Source of the DNA: Tricholoma matsutake
Taxonomy: Eukaryota > Basidiomycota > Agaricomycetes > Agaricales > Tricholomataceae
Assembly (NCBI GenBank): GCA_026075535.2
Contig: AP026538.1
Span: 10,912,001 to 10,976,000, forward strand
Length of the DNA: 64,000 nt
Reading direction: 5' to 3'
A model generated the notes under the pieces. The model was not told the DNA's origin, made no database searches, and saw nothing but the letters and a program-made list of their open reading frames with translations. A program made the position numbers and the translations under genes. Shown piece by piece: positions 54,241-64,000 of this stretch (the first letter of the stretch is position 1; each line of letters begins with the position of its first letter).

Positions 54241-54344
54241 TTGTACCCCTTGCACAGATGTGAGGGGGTCAATTTAATAATCTATTCATGATTTATTAAA
54301 AATTAGATTTCAGTAATAAATAGATATAATGTATGTGAATTTAA

Positions 54345-54641
54345 ATGACTACCTGGCTTAAGTGGTAGAGTGTGCACATTTGGTCATCATGTGATTGCTA
54401 GTCCAGAAGTCTGTTGGTTCAATTCTTGCTGTGCACACATCATTTTGTGAGACTTATAAGAATTTCTCTAAGTCTGGAACTCGGACTTTACTCAGACAGT
54501 ACTTTAAAGGTGTAAATAAATGCACAATTGATGTTGTCCAAGCAAAGTCTGAGTGCAGTCCTTGAACTATCCTAGGACAGTCTGAGTGTCCGAGTGTGTC
54601 TGAGTGGACTCCACTCGGATTGGGGGGGGGGGAGTGTAAAG
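54345..54641 (+). mobile_element. tRNA-derived SINE-like element, copy 3
   Basis: A box AGTGGTAGAGTG (54361-54372) and B box GGTTCAATTCT (54416-54426) are followed by a body of GTCTGAGT/GACTCCACT words. The tail is a G-run then GGAGTGTAA (to about 54639), matching the tail of copy 1. Confidence 0.65.
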
Positions 54642-55168
54642 TACTGAGATATGGCCAAAACTGAAAGGACATGCATTCAAGTTGCAGTTTGTAGTTTGTA
54701 GTTGCACTCATTTGGGCTGTTATATGAATCAAATGACATGGTAAAGATAATTAGGTGTGTCGTTGTTATCTTTATGATGTCATATAGCTGTACAAAAAGA
54801 ATTATAGCTCAGGTAATAAGCAATGCAATCAAAGTTGTTCTGATACAACAAAATACTCATACAAAGATGTTTTTGGTCATATCTCAACCAATTCTGGACC
54901 ATTTTTTATAATCCAGGGACTGAAAATGAAGTAAATATGTGTGGGAGTAAGGTCCAACATACTTTCTGATGATAGACCAGTTGCAACTGGTTTTAACCAG
55001 TTTTCATCAGTCCTACTATATTTTTCAAAATGAAGGACCAGCAACTGGACTGAAAAAGACCAGTCCATAAACAGACCACTGGTCCAGTCCTGATCAGTCC
55101 AGTTCAGTTCAGTTTCAGTCTTTTTTTTTGGTCCTACAGACTGACCTTTAAACACTACCCAAAATGCA
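54642..55168 (+). repeat. CAACTGG-palindrome repeat family, copy 3
   Basis: Contains ACCAGTTGCAACTGGTTTTA near 54979, AGCAACTGGACTGAAA, and ends CTGACCTTTAAACACTACC near 55160. The left border is uncertain because it follows the SINE tail directly. Confidence 0.45.
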
Positions 55169-56220
55169 ACACTGACTGCTATTGTTACAATTTTCCTTGT
55201 GACTCATGGAACCCAACCGACCTGACACACCCAATGATCGCCTCCAGACAGGAGGCATGCCTGAGGCATGCCCTTGACACCTGATACACCCGTGACACAT
55301 GCTGATGACAAGCATTCGATCCCCTTCCCATGGAAGGCACCCTTGACACATGATGACTCCATGCACCTGAACCTGCTCTCACACATGCTGTGATACAGCA
55401 ACCCCTTGACATTGGGTCCATGACATTGCACTCTCATGATTGACATGCTGCGCTGCAGCACTCCTTGACATCGGATCCTTGACATCGGATGCCTCATGCT
55501 AGGCATGAGGCTTATCTCTTATTGTTCCCTGACATGCTGTGCCACAGCACTCTGTGACATCGGATGCCTCATGCAAGGCATGAGGCCTATTGTTTCTATT
55601 CTTACTTGATACACATCTACCTTTCCAATTGGACAATAAGGACCTTCCTCCTAGTATAAGTACTGCAACTTGTAGTAGGGATGTCCTTAGTTTAGATCTA
55701 GGCAATCTACACCCTTAACCTGTGAACTCGTGAACTTATTCAAAACTACTAAGGAAGCCCCTTAGTATGTGAACTTACTCAAAACCACTAAGGAAGCCCC
55801 TTAGTGCATGAACCCTGACAACTCTATGCAGAAGGCCTGCTAGAGTGCACTATCCATCTTATGTCGGATGCTCTGAGTAAGACTAGTGCTGAACTACCCA
55901 TTGAGGAAGCACCTCATGGAATGACATTGACTAGATCAAGTGGTTGAGGCTTCACTCTTAACAGCTATAAAGCTGATGGAATGACAGCACAGGCAATTTA
56001 TGAGTATCTTCCCATTATTCCCCATCTCTGTGCATTGCTTGCGAGTACTTCCTATGCAATGAGAATGCAGTACCAGTCCAAACATGAAGTTGACCCAGCA
56101 AAAATAACCAATATTGTTGACAGCACTCATTACTGTTCACAATTGGCGATGAAGAGCTCCCAATGTGGTTCTTTTCTGATCCTTGTGACATTGGACTTAC
56201 ACTTCAGACAACCACCCCTG
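55169..56220 (+). pseudogene. CACTA (TNP2-type) transposase fragment, split by solo LTR
   Basis: After removing the solo LTR and one GCTAT, the sense reading is TDCYKADGMTAQAIYEYLPIIPHLCALLAS, then MRMQYQSKHE and ITNIVDSTHY. After a frameshift near 56155, WFFSDPCDIGL follows. This matches the segment FNYIPLIPRLKAL...LRYR...FDG.HY.L...FFxDPRDIALG of basidiomycete CACTA/TNP2 transposases. No catalytic domain remains. Confidence 0.7.
55183..55963 (+). repeat. solo LTR of gypsy B family
   Basis: A 781-bp LTR flanked by the exact duplication GCTAT (55178-55182 and 55964-55968). It has two U3 palindromic modules and a duplicated first hairpin: TACTAAGG-AAGCC-CCTTAGTA (55747-55767) and CACTAAGG-AAGCC-CCTTAGTG (55786-55806). 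TATAAGTACTGC and TTAGTTTAGATCTAGG are conserved. Confidence 0.93.
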
Positions 56221-56224
56221 AACC

Positions 56225-56505
56225 CCTACTTAGGGTAGATTGTCCCACCAAGAAAGACTACCCTAAGTAGGCCTAAGACCAGGGGATAGTTCCAAGCTCC
56301 ATGGTCCTCCCCATGCTTAGGCCTGGACATCCCATTGGGAAGCCCCAAAAGCCAGTTTGGTCTGCCCCACAGAACTATATTTGGACCAAGTATACCTCAG
56401 AGAGGTCCAACTGCTGTGGGCAGCCCCATGTTACATTTGGGCCAGTGTGGGATTCCCCTGCCCTGTCACATCACATATACTTGGGAGTCCCAGAGGTGAT
56501 GTGAC
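56225..56505. repeat. inverted-repeat cluster (possible foldback element)
   Basis: A perfect 14-bp inverted repeat has arms CCTACTTAGGGTAG (56225-56238) and CTACCCTAAGTAGG (56258-56271). A second has arms GTCACATCAC and GTGATGTGAC near 56465-56505. Intervening sequence is rich in GGGCC/CCCAA words. No coding signal was seen. Confidence 0.7.
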
Positions 56506-58446
56506 AATTAACTAATATAGCTTCATTTAAACAAGAGATCAATGTGAGAAGGCAGGTGAAGATAGAAGGTGATACAATTGAATGAGGTATTTTACTTTTT
56601 GTGACATGTGACAATTCTTTTTACAGAAAAAGTCAAAAGCTCTACAGCAGTCATTACCAAGAGACTCTGATACACACCTTTAATGTATATTATTTCTTTG
56701 TAGGATGTACCCAGTGGTGTATCCCCTGCCTACTGAGGCCACAACTTTCCCCTTCTGGTGTATTGCTTGTACATGTCTATGATAGGCCAGTGTGTGACCA
56801 TTTCACCCCACCTAACCTTCCCACAGTATGTCACATATTAGTTGACATGATCCTATCACGTCACGGCTACTGATCTGTAGTACTGCTTATCTCCCTTACC
56901 CATCAATATATCCCTTCAATATTGTTGACTTCAACCTTGTAAGGTATCCCACCTAGCCTGCCCAATGTAGGCTGCCCTTTGATATCATGTAAGCAATAGA
57001 TAACAGACTGATAACAGATCAAATCACCAATCAAGACAAAAGACAGTGCATGTCATTGTGATGGGCAACTCGGCTACTTCCGATGTTGTCATCAACATTG
57101 CCGCGCCACACGCGCTCATCATACCCTACTTACAATGAGCTCACTATTCCACTCATTCTGCACCCTTTCCCTTCATTTTTTGTGGTAGATAACACTTATA
57201 TATGTACATAGAGTATTAATGAACAATCAATTTCACTTTTACACCCATTTTGGGCTAATAAGAAACATCCTCCGTTGATAAAGAGAGGAGGAGGGGTCTC
57301 TTTTTGCCATTGAGGGGCTCTACTACATGTACATTGGTATATAATGATGTTTAGAGCTATATACATGAGTGTGAATTGTGCTGTATGAGGTAGGAAGGGA
57401 GGAAAGGGGGAGAAGTGAGAGAGTGACCAGAGAGGGTAACCTGTACTGAGCATGTACATGCTCCACAGTCACCAGGGTGTATGTAAATGGATGGAGAGAT
57501 GTATGTAGAAGTTGGGAATGAAGTTGGGAAAGCTGGGAGTGAGGGGTTGTGTGTCAATGCAGCTGTATGGGGAGGGGGAGAGGTTATCACTTACCTACAC
57601 TCCTTAGGCCTTCCACTTCTGATATTGGCATTGAAAAAAAATAGGATAGTTACAGTGAGTGATGTGATATGCCCCATAAAGACTCTAGAGTGGTCAGTAT
57701 AGACAGGAAAGCCAATGAGGAGTGAGGAGGAGGAATGCTTACTCTGAGAGATCCATGGAACCAAAACGTTCACTTTCTTTGATTCCTAGGTCTGATATAA
57801 AAGTATAATTAAGGTTAGTAGAGGTTATGGCAGGGGGATAAGGTTCTGGCTCACTAGGGCATGGGTTCCCCATCAACATAGGTGAACTTCACTCACCATG
57901 AAGCACACACCTTACCTGGCATCTGGATATTCTTTCAACCATTTAGTATAGTCCATTCCCTTATAGAAATAGCCTAGATACAATCCTGAAAGTCAAAACT
58001 TTGTCCCCCAATGTAGGGTTTTCACCTACTCACCTATTCTCCTTGTCACTCTATGCCAGCTCATATAGCCCATTAGTGACAGTGTAGACAGGTATACCAA
58101 GGCATTATAGGCAATATTAACACCTCAAGACAGTCCATGAGTCTGTAAAAGAGAGGTGAAGAGTCCAAGGGGGTCTCAGAAAAAAAATTAAGCATACCGG
58201 GTCATTTTTTTTTTAAGTGGCCCATGGGGGAACTAACTAACCCATCATGAGAACTAATGTCCATATTAGGAAATAGTCATGATGTCATTGTTGTTCGGCA
58301 ACCCCGTTGATTGGTTGACATGATAACCATTCCCACCTTCTCTCCACATGATAATGACAACAGCAATGACAACAGCAACATGACCCACAACAATGATAAT
58401 CACAAGAATATGAATTGCTGTCATCATGGTTGCATTCGTTGGGTTA
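56506..58446. other. no gene recognised
   Basis: AT-rich sequence with short unmotivated open frames on both strands. There is no splice-linked coding pattern and no LTR or TIR pair that I can support. Confidence 0.4.
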
Positions 58447-60605
58447 GGGGTGTAAAGGGCAAGTTGTATCAACCCTATTCCTAGATGTTAAAGGGGCCTT
58501 CCCCAGTGTGGATATCAACAGACTCATACACAACATGAGGAAAGGGGGGATACCACAAGAATACATGGAATGGATGGAGAGAAGACTCAGTAACTGACAG
58601 ATGACCTTATCCTTTGACGACCACCAAACATCCATGTTCATTGTAGCGAATGGGCTAGATCAGGGAGACCCTTTGTCAGGAATTTGTTATCTGGTTTATA
58701 ACACTGACCTGACAAAAATACCAATCCTCAGAAGAGGTGAATGGATACTGCTATTTGTAGATGACGCAGCAATAATTGTCGTCGGAAAAGACTTCTTTGA
58801 AACTCATGAGAAGCTATGCAACATTATGAATCATGCTGGAGGCATTTTTGAATGGGCCAGAGACCATAACTGCAAATTCAACATCAAAAAATTCCAGCTA
58901 CTCGACACTACAAGGAAACTTGCCATGCACCCTTTAAACCCCAGGAAAAGGATACCAACACCAAGACAGACCCTAGCACTTGGGGACAAACACATACCAT
59001 CAAAAGACACAGCAAGATTCCTAGGAGTAATAGTTGACAACAAGATGAACTGGAAAGGACAGTGCACCACAGCCAGGACTGGCTAATCCAATTTGGCAGA
59101 CTAACCCAAACATCCTGAGGAATACATGCCAACTACATACAGCAATTATATCTATCCATCGCAGTCCCCCACATGCTGTATGCTGCTGACGTATTTCTAG
59201 CTCCACAGCAGAACATTGGCAAGATAATGAAGGACGGGCACTCAAAGCAAGCCATTGTGAACAAGCTAGCATCGATTCAGAGGAGGGTTGCTCTCATGAT
59301 CACAGGCACGATGAAAACTACAATGACTGATGTAATAGAGGTCATGGCAAACCTAATCCCATTCAACCTACTCATCGACAAGTACTGCCAACGTGCAGCC
59401 ATCCAACTTGCAACACTACCACCAATGCACCCCCTCCACAAGCCCATCAAAAACATGGCAATCAAACTCGTAAAACAACATGATACCCCACTACACAACC
59501 TCATGCACAGGTTCAACATATGACTGCAATTTGTCAAAACCATAAAAGCAGTGTGTTTCAACACAGGGTGGAAGCCAAAAATCAAAACCAAGATCACAAG
59601 TAGTGCTGACAAAGCAATAGAAGATGCAAACAACAACAACCCAGATGTGAAGGTGTTCACTGACTGATCAGGTATGGAGGAAAAGATAGGTGCAGCAGCA
59701 GTTCTATACAGAAATGGAAGAGCAAAAACCATGCTACGCTACCAACTGGGCTTGCAAAGACCCACACAGTATACGAAGGAGAAGGAGTGGGAGTGATACT
59801 AGGAATGAAACTGATCCCCAAAGAATGGGGGATATGGTCGGCAACTATCTACACTGACAATCAAGCTGCTATTATGGCTACACAACTGACAAAACCCAAT
59901 CCAGGTCATTATATTATCGATGCTGTCCACAACAACATAGAGGCACTATGGAAGAAACACATCGGCATATGCATCAGTATCCAGTGGATACCAGGACACA
60001 AAGGGGTCAAGGGCAATGAGATAGCTGATGAGCAGGTGAAGAAGGTGATAACAGAGGGGAGTAGCGACATGTCAGAGATACCAAAACTACTCAAGAAAAC
60101 CCTACCGCACAGCAAATCTGTGGTGAAATGTGCATATGGCAAGAAACTAAAACATAACGCACAGAAGGCATGGCATAAATTGCCATGGTACAAGAGGATG
60201 AAGAAGACGGACCCCAACACCCCATCGCGCAAGTACTTAGACCTGATTACAGACCTACCCCAGAAGACAGCCAGCATACTATCACAGTTGAGGACTGGAC
60301 ATGCACCACTAGCTAAGCACCTACACCATATAGGGAAAAGTGATGCACCGATATGTCCAGAGTGCCAATAAAGTGAAGAAACTGTACAGCACTTCATGCT
60401 ACACTGCACAGCACATCAAGCAGCCAGGCAGATACTATGCAACAGTACAGGAGGCAGAGACATAAATGTCATGAAGCTTCTGACCATGCCCAAGATGCTA
60501 CCAGCACTATTCCGATATATTGCCATGACAGGCCGACTCCACAATGTGTACAGAGATATACCAACACTGAGCAAGGAACAACAAAGGGGCAGGAAAAGAA
60601 AATAG
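58447..60605 (+). pseudogene. LINE ORF2 remnant: RT, RNase H, zinc segment
   Basis: RT blocks include FLDVKGAFPSVDINRLI (58465), NGLDQGDPLSGICY (58650) and the active site FVDDAAII (58750). After a frameshift near 59080 come AVPHMLYAADVFL and QRRVALMITG. RNase H has KVFTD*SGMEEKIGAAAVLY (59650) then, after another shift, IYTDNQAAI and IQWIPGHKGVKGNEIADE (59850-60035). The end has CPECQ*SEETVQHFMLHC (60350), a CCHC zinc segment common in fungal LINEs. Stops in SN*QMT, TS*GIH and FNI*LQF are TGA at likely arginine sites. Confidence 0.87.
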
Positions 60606-60868
60606 AGGAGAGGAAGCAGAGATAGAGAAAAAGGACAGAGGAAAGGATCCATGTGCAGCAAATAGTCAATACCTTACACCAGACCTCAGCACCACTTATT
60701 ACAGCGCCACCGGTGCGGTGAGAACCACTCTGTGGCTTCTCAAAGCAGATGACAAAGAAAACTTAGATGGGAAGAATGATCCACATTGCACAATTCATGT
60801 ATGGTTAATCTCTTACATATGGTACACCACAAAAGAGAATAAATGGATTAAAAATAAAATAAAATAAT
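58447..60868 (+). mobile_element. 5'-truncated LINE (non-LTR retrotransposon)
   Basis: The element begins inside the RT domain and ends in an A-rich tail (AAAATAAAATAAAATAAT near 60850). Truncation at the 5' end with an A-rich 3' end is typical of target-primed insertion. It contains RT, an RNase H domain and a C-terminal zinc-binding segment. No clear target duplication was found. Confidence 0.88.
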
Positions 60869-60879
60869 CATCACATAAA

Positions 60880-62278
60880 CAGGGCATTTACTGAGTTTAT
60901 CATACATGGCACTGTATGGTAGCAGGATTTTTCTTTCAGTGGCATCAGCATTGGCATGGGCCACAGCCACCAGGCCACCAAGCAGCATGGCACCAATTTT
61001 TCTTGTAGGTCTGCATACTACATAGGTCTAACAAATGAATGCTGACTCCCCCTCCTGATTACCAATGGTGATGCCAATGCCAATGCCATACAGTGATATG
61101 TATGATAAACTCACTAATTGCCCTGTTTATGTGATAATTGATTTGTAGTAGTAGGAAGACCTACAAAGTGAGGCTGGTGCCGAGTGCTGCTCGGCAACAT
61201 GGAGGATGTGCCAATGCCACTTAAAAAAAAATCCCAATGCCATACGATGACATGTATGATAAACTCAGTACCAATGGTGATGCCCCATGCTGTTGCCATT
61301 GCCATTGCCATTGCTGTTGCTGTTGCCAATGCCAATGCCACCGAAAAAAATTTCCCAATGCCATACAGTGACATGTATGATAAACTCAGTAAATGCCCTG
61401 CTTATGTGATAATTGATTTGTAGTAGTATGAAGACCTACAAAAAGGGTTGGTGCTGAGTGCTGCTCGGCAACATGGTGGCTGTGCTGATGCTGATGCCGA
61501 TGCCACCTAAAAAACAATCCCGATGCCATACGGTGACAGGTATGATAAACTCAGTACCAATGGTGATGCCCCATGCCGCCATTGCCATTGCTGTTGCCAA
61601 TGCCATTGCTATTGCTGATGCTGGTGCCACTTATGTTCAATGCATAGGTCACTGAGCTATATATCACATTCATAACAATGTTAATTATTGCATAAACAAA
61701 AGCATTTACTGAGTTTCTCATACATGTCACTGTATGGCATCGGGATTCTTTTTTCGGTGGCATCGGCATCGGCATCAGTCACAGCCACCCCAGCACCACT
61801 CAGCACCAACCTTATTTTGTAAGTCTTCTAATTAAGTATCCCATAAACAGGGCATTTACTGTGTTTATCATACATGTCACTGTATGGCATCAGGATTTTT
61901 TTTTCGGTGGCATTGGCATTGGCATTGGCCAGAGCCACTGGGGTGCTGAGCACCACTCGACACCAACCACATTTTGCAGGTGCATAACATTGACCAAATT
62001 AATTATTGCATAAACAAGGCATCAGCATCAGGAATTTCTTTTAGGTGGCATTGGCATGGCCACCAGGTTGCCGAGCAGCACTCAGCACCGACCTCATTTT
62101 GTAAGTCTTCATACTACAACAAATTAATTATTGCATAAACAGGGCATTTACTGAGTTTATCATACATGTCACTGTATGGCATCAGGATTTTTTTTTCAGT
62201 GGCATCGGCATTGGCATAGGCTACAGCCACTGGGGTGCTGAGCACCACTCAGCACCAACCTCATTTTGTAGGTCTGCA
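60880..62278. repeat. alternating-orientation repeat array
   Basis: At least eight copies of a unit containing GAGTTTATCATACATGTCAC and TGTATGGCATC. Forward copies lie near 60890, 61705, 61858 and 62150; reverse copies near 61085, 61240, 61360 and 61530. Units also carry GGTGCTGAG..GCTCGGCA-type inverted sequence and runs of the hexamer GCCATT/AATGGC (for example 61291-61340). Flipping orientation suggests repeated insertion of an inverted-repeat element into itself rather than a simple satellite. Confidence 0.8.
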
Positions 62279-62631
62279 TGTAGAGATCCAACCTAGAATA
62301 CACGAGTAATCTCAGTCTGTGTATAATGGACTATTATTAGAGTTACTACTATATCTAGAATACATGAGTAATCTACAAGTGGTATAGTGAGTAACCATAA
62401 GTGATCAATGAAATAATATCTACTCACCTCAGTCTGTGTATAATGGACTGAGGGTATGTGTCTATTATGTCTAATATATATACTGTGAGCATGACAATGG
62501 TATATAGAAGAAAGGGAAGTGATAAAGGGATAATTGATAAGGGGAACATATGCATCACAAAGTGTGCTATAAATAACACACTGCATCAAACAGCATTGAA
62601 ATGTGTATTCACAGTGCAGCAGATCTCAACA
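62279..62631 (-). repeat. LTR of a second copia element
   Basis: Minus-strand reading starts TGTTGAGATCTGCTGC at 62631 just after a GAGGAGGAG purine tract and ends GGATCTCTACA at 62279. It follows the end of a copia RNase H frame. The partner LTR is absent. Confidence 0.65.
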
Positions 62632-62685
62632 CTCCTCCTCACCGTGAATACTCCTCCTCGCATGGAATCAAGGGAATAATGAAAA

Positions 62686-63240
62686 TTAGGTCAGACCCAG
62701 AAAGCTGTGAAGTCTTGTGAATTGTTTGACATCAAGAGCCTTGGTGAAGAGATTGGCAATATTACCACGTGTATTGACATAGGATACAGTGAGTTCCTGT
62801 GATTGAACTCTTTCACATAAGAAGTGAAATTTTATGTCAATGTGCTTCACTCTTGAGTGAAGAAGACGGTCCTCAGATAAACTGATAGATGCTGTGTTGT
62901 CGCAGAGCATCAGGGTTGGTGCATGGGGTGTGTAACCAATTGCAGTGAGTAGAGTACGAACCCAAATACATTCCTTTGCCACTTCAAAAGCAGCAATGTA
63001 TTCGGCCTCACAGGAGGAAGCAGCGACGGTTTTCTGCTTACATGCAGTCCATGAAATTGCTCCAGACCCAAGCGAGCACATGTATCTGCCAACACTTTGT
63101 CTAGTCTCCAGGCAACTCGCCCAGTCAGAGTCAGTGTATGCCAGTAATAAGATCGGATTATCCCCTCCCAAGTGAAGTTTGAGATCGTGTGTCCCTTTAA
63201 GGTATTGTACGAGACATGATGCAGCATGCCAATGCTCGAA
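62686..63240 (-). pseudogene. copia RNase H fragment
   Basis: Minus-strand reading begins HWHAASCLVQYLKGTHDLKLH, then in frame LLAYTDSDWASCLETRQSVGRY, SCEAEYIAAFEVAKECIWVR and LSEDRLLHSRVKHIDIKFHF to a stop at 62686. It is the C-terminal RNase H and tail of a copia polyprotein of a different family from that at 792-6444. It joins gypsy integrase sequence abruptly near 63241. Confidence 0.92.
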
Positions 63241-64000
63241 AGTAGGTACTGCTCCAACTCCTGATTCATTCTCTCTGTCTGCCCATCAGTCTGCGGGTGA
63301 TATGCCATAGATAATTTAGTTTGAATTGCCAATATGTTGTTTAGTTCTCGCATAAACATGGAAGCAAATTGTGGTCCGCGATCGGAGATAACGGTATCGG
63401 GTAACCCATGTAACCGCCATACCTGATTTAGATAGAGGCATGCCAAGCCCAATGATGAGGTTTCTGTAGTAGTAGGAATAATATGGACCTCCTTTGTAAA
63501 GCGGTCGCATACTACAAATATTGCATCGTACCCTTGAGCCTCGGGTAATCCGGTAATAAAATCCACAGATATATCTCGCCACGGCACTTTAGGTATAGGG
63601 TTCGGCATTAATTTTCCTGCAGGTTTCTCTGGAAATTTCTTCCCCCTCATGCACATATCACATCCATCCACATACCCCAACACATACTTTGAAATTCTGG
63701 GCCACCAATAATTTCTCATTACTAATTCCAACGTCTTCCATCTTCCTGGGTGTCCAGCAATCAGCATATTGTGATGTAACCAGACGATCTCCCTTCACAA
63801 ATCCTGATCCTTCAGTACATACACTTTTCCTCGAAACAACACCAACCCTTGTTCCTCAGCCCATCCATCTCCTTTGATATTACCTTTCTTCTCTCCCTTC
63901 AGAGCTTTCACGGCTTCCACTACTTCATCATCCATTTCTGAACATTGTCTAATTTTAGACAACATTTCCATTTCCGAGCTATCTATTAATAGATGCCCTT
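63241..64000 (-). pseudogene. gypsy integrase fragment (E), runs off the window
   Basis: From the right edge the minus strand reads a gypsy RNase H/integrase linker, then HHNMLIAGHPGRWKTLEL, WWPRISKYVLG and CDMC (HHCC zinc domain). The core follows with DISVDFITGLP, VISDRGPQFAS and YHPQTDGQTERMNQELEQYL, where it stops at the copia junction. A TGA near 63796 (DL*REIVWLHHN) falls where arginine is expected. It differs in sequence from A, B and C. Confidence 0.9.

Noticed and set aside
54621..55160. A miniature LTR retrotransposon (TRIM) using GGGGGGAGTGTAA as purine tract plus LTR start
   Set aside because: No second direct repeat bounding the element was found; a SINE followed by another repeat explains it better.

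Overview
This window looks like a transposon-rich stretch of a basidiomycete (Agaricomycete) genome. The evidence is the short introns (about 50-60 nt), a KDZ-superfamily transposase, an aryl-alcohol-oxidase-like GMC gene with 13 exons, chromovirus-type Ty3/gypsy elements, and small multi-exon hypothetical genes. No bacterial operons, rRNA genes, convincing free-standing tRNA genes or CRISPR arrays were seen. Species assignment is not possible from the sequence alone.

Layout. 1-7.2 kb: a minus-strand gypsy gag/protease (D), split by a complete Ty1/copia element (792-6444; 261-bp LTRs that look identical; 5-bp duplication GCAAT). 7.2-15 kb: a gypsy RT fragment, a decayed plus-strand gypsy (C) and simple repeats. 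15.8-25.1 kb: a mosaic of tRNA-derived SINEs, repeats built on a covarying short hairpin and a short intron, a TIR element nested in a copia remnant, a solo gypsy LTR, and a hAT-like non-autonomous element with an exact 8-bp duplication. 25.2-34.4 kb: the only host-gene island, with an intact GMC oxidoreductase, a conserved basidiomycete hypothetical gene carrying a solo LTR inside an intron, and a divergent gene with two RNase H1 N-terminal-like domains. 34.4-41.7 kb: complete minus-strand gypsy A (duplication GTTAG). 42.7-52.1 kb: a KDZ transposase pseudogene split by complete gypsy B (43312-51489, duplication CTGAC). 52.5-56.5 kb: an Spt5-like fragment, a copia LTR remnant, another hairpin/intron module, a SINE, and a solo B-type LTR inside a CACTA fragment. 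58.4-60.9 kb: a 5'-truncated LINE. 60.9-62.3 kb: an array of alternating-orientation repeats. 62.3-64 kb: a copia 3' end fused to a gypsy integrase.

Main themes. (1) Elements decay mainly by CpG-to-TpG change. Nearly every in-frame stop in gypsy B, and most in copia, is TGA where an arginine CGA is expected. (2) Gypsy A and B share an unusual non-coding architecture: arrays of hairpins with different, covarying stems but a common GGAAGCC-like loop in R/U5; a primer-binding site complementary to their own transcript start (Tf1-type self-priming); a conserved 14-nt palindrome in the leader; and extra ORFs between integrase and the 3' LTR. (3) A separate family of non-coding modules carries about 19 copies of a covarying short hairpin plus a hairpin placed directly upstream of a GT-AG intron. 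These are the best candidates for undescribed biology here.
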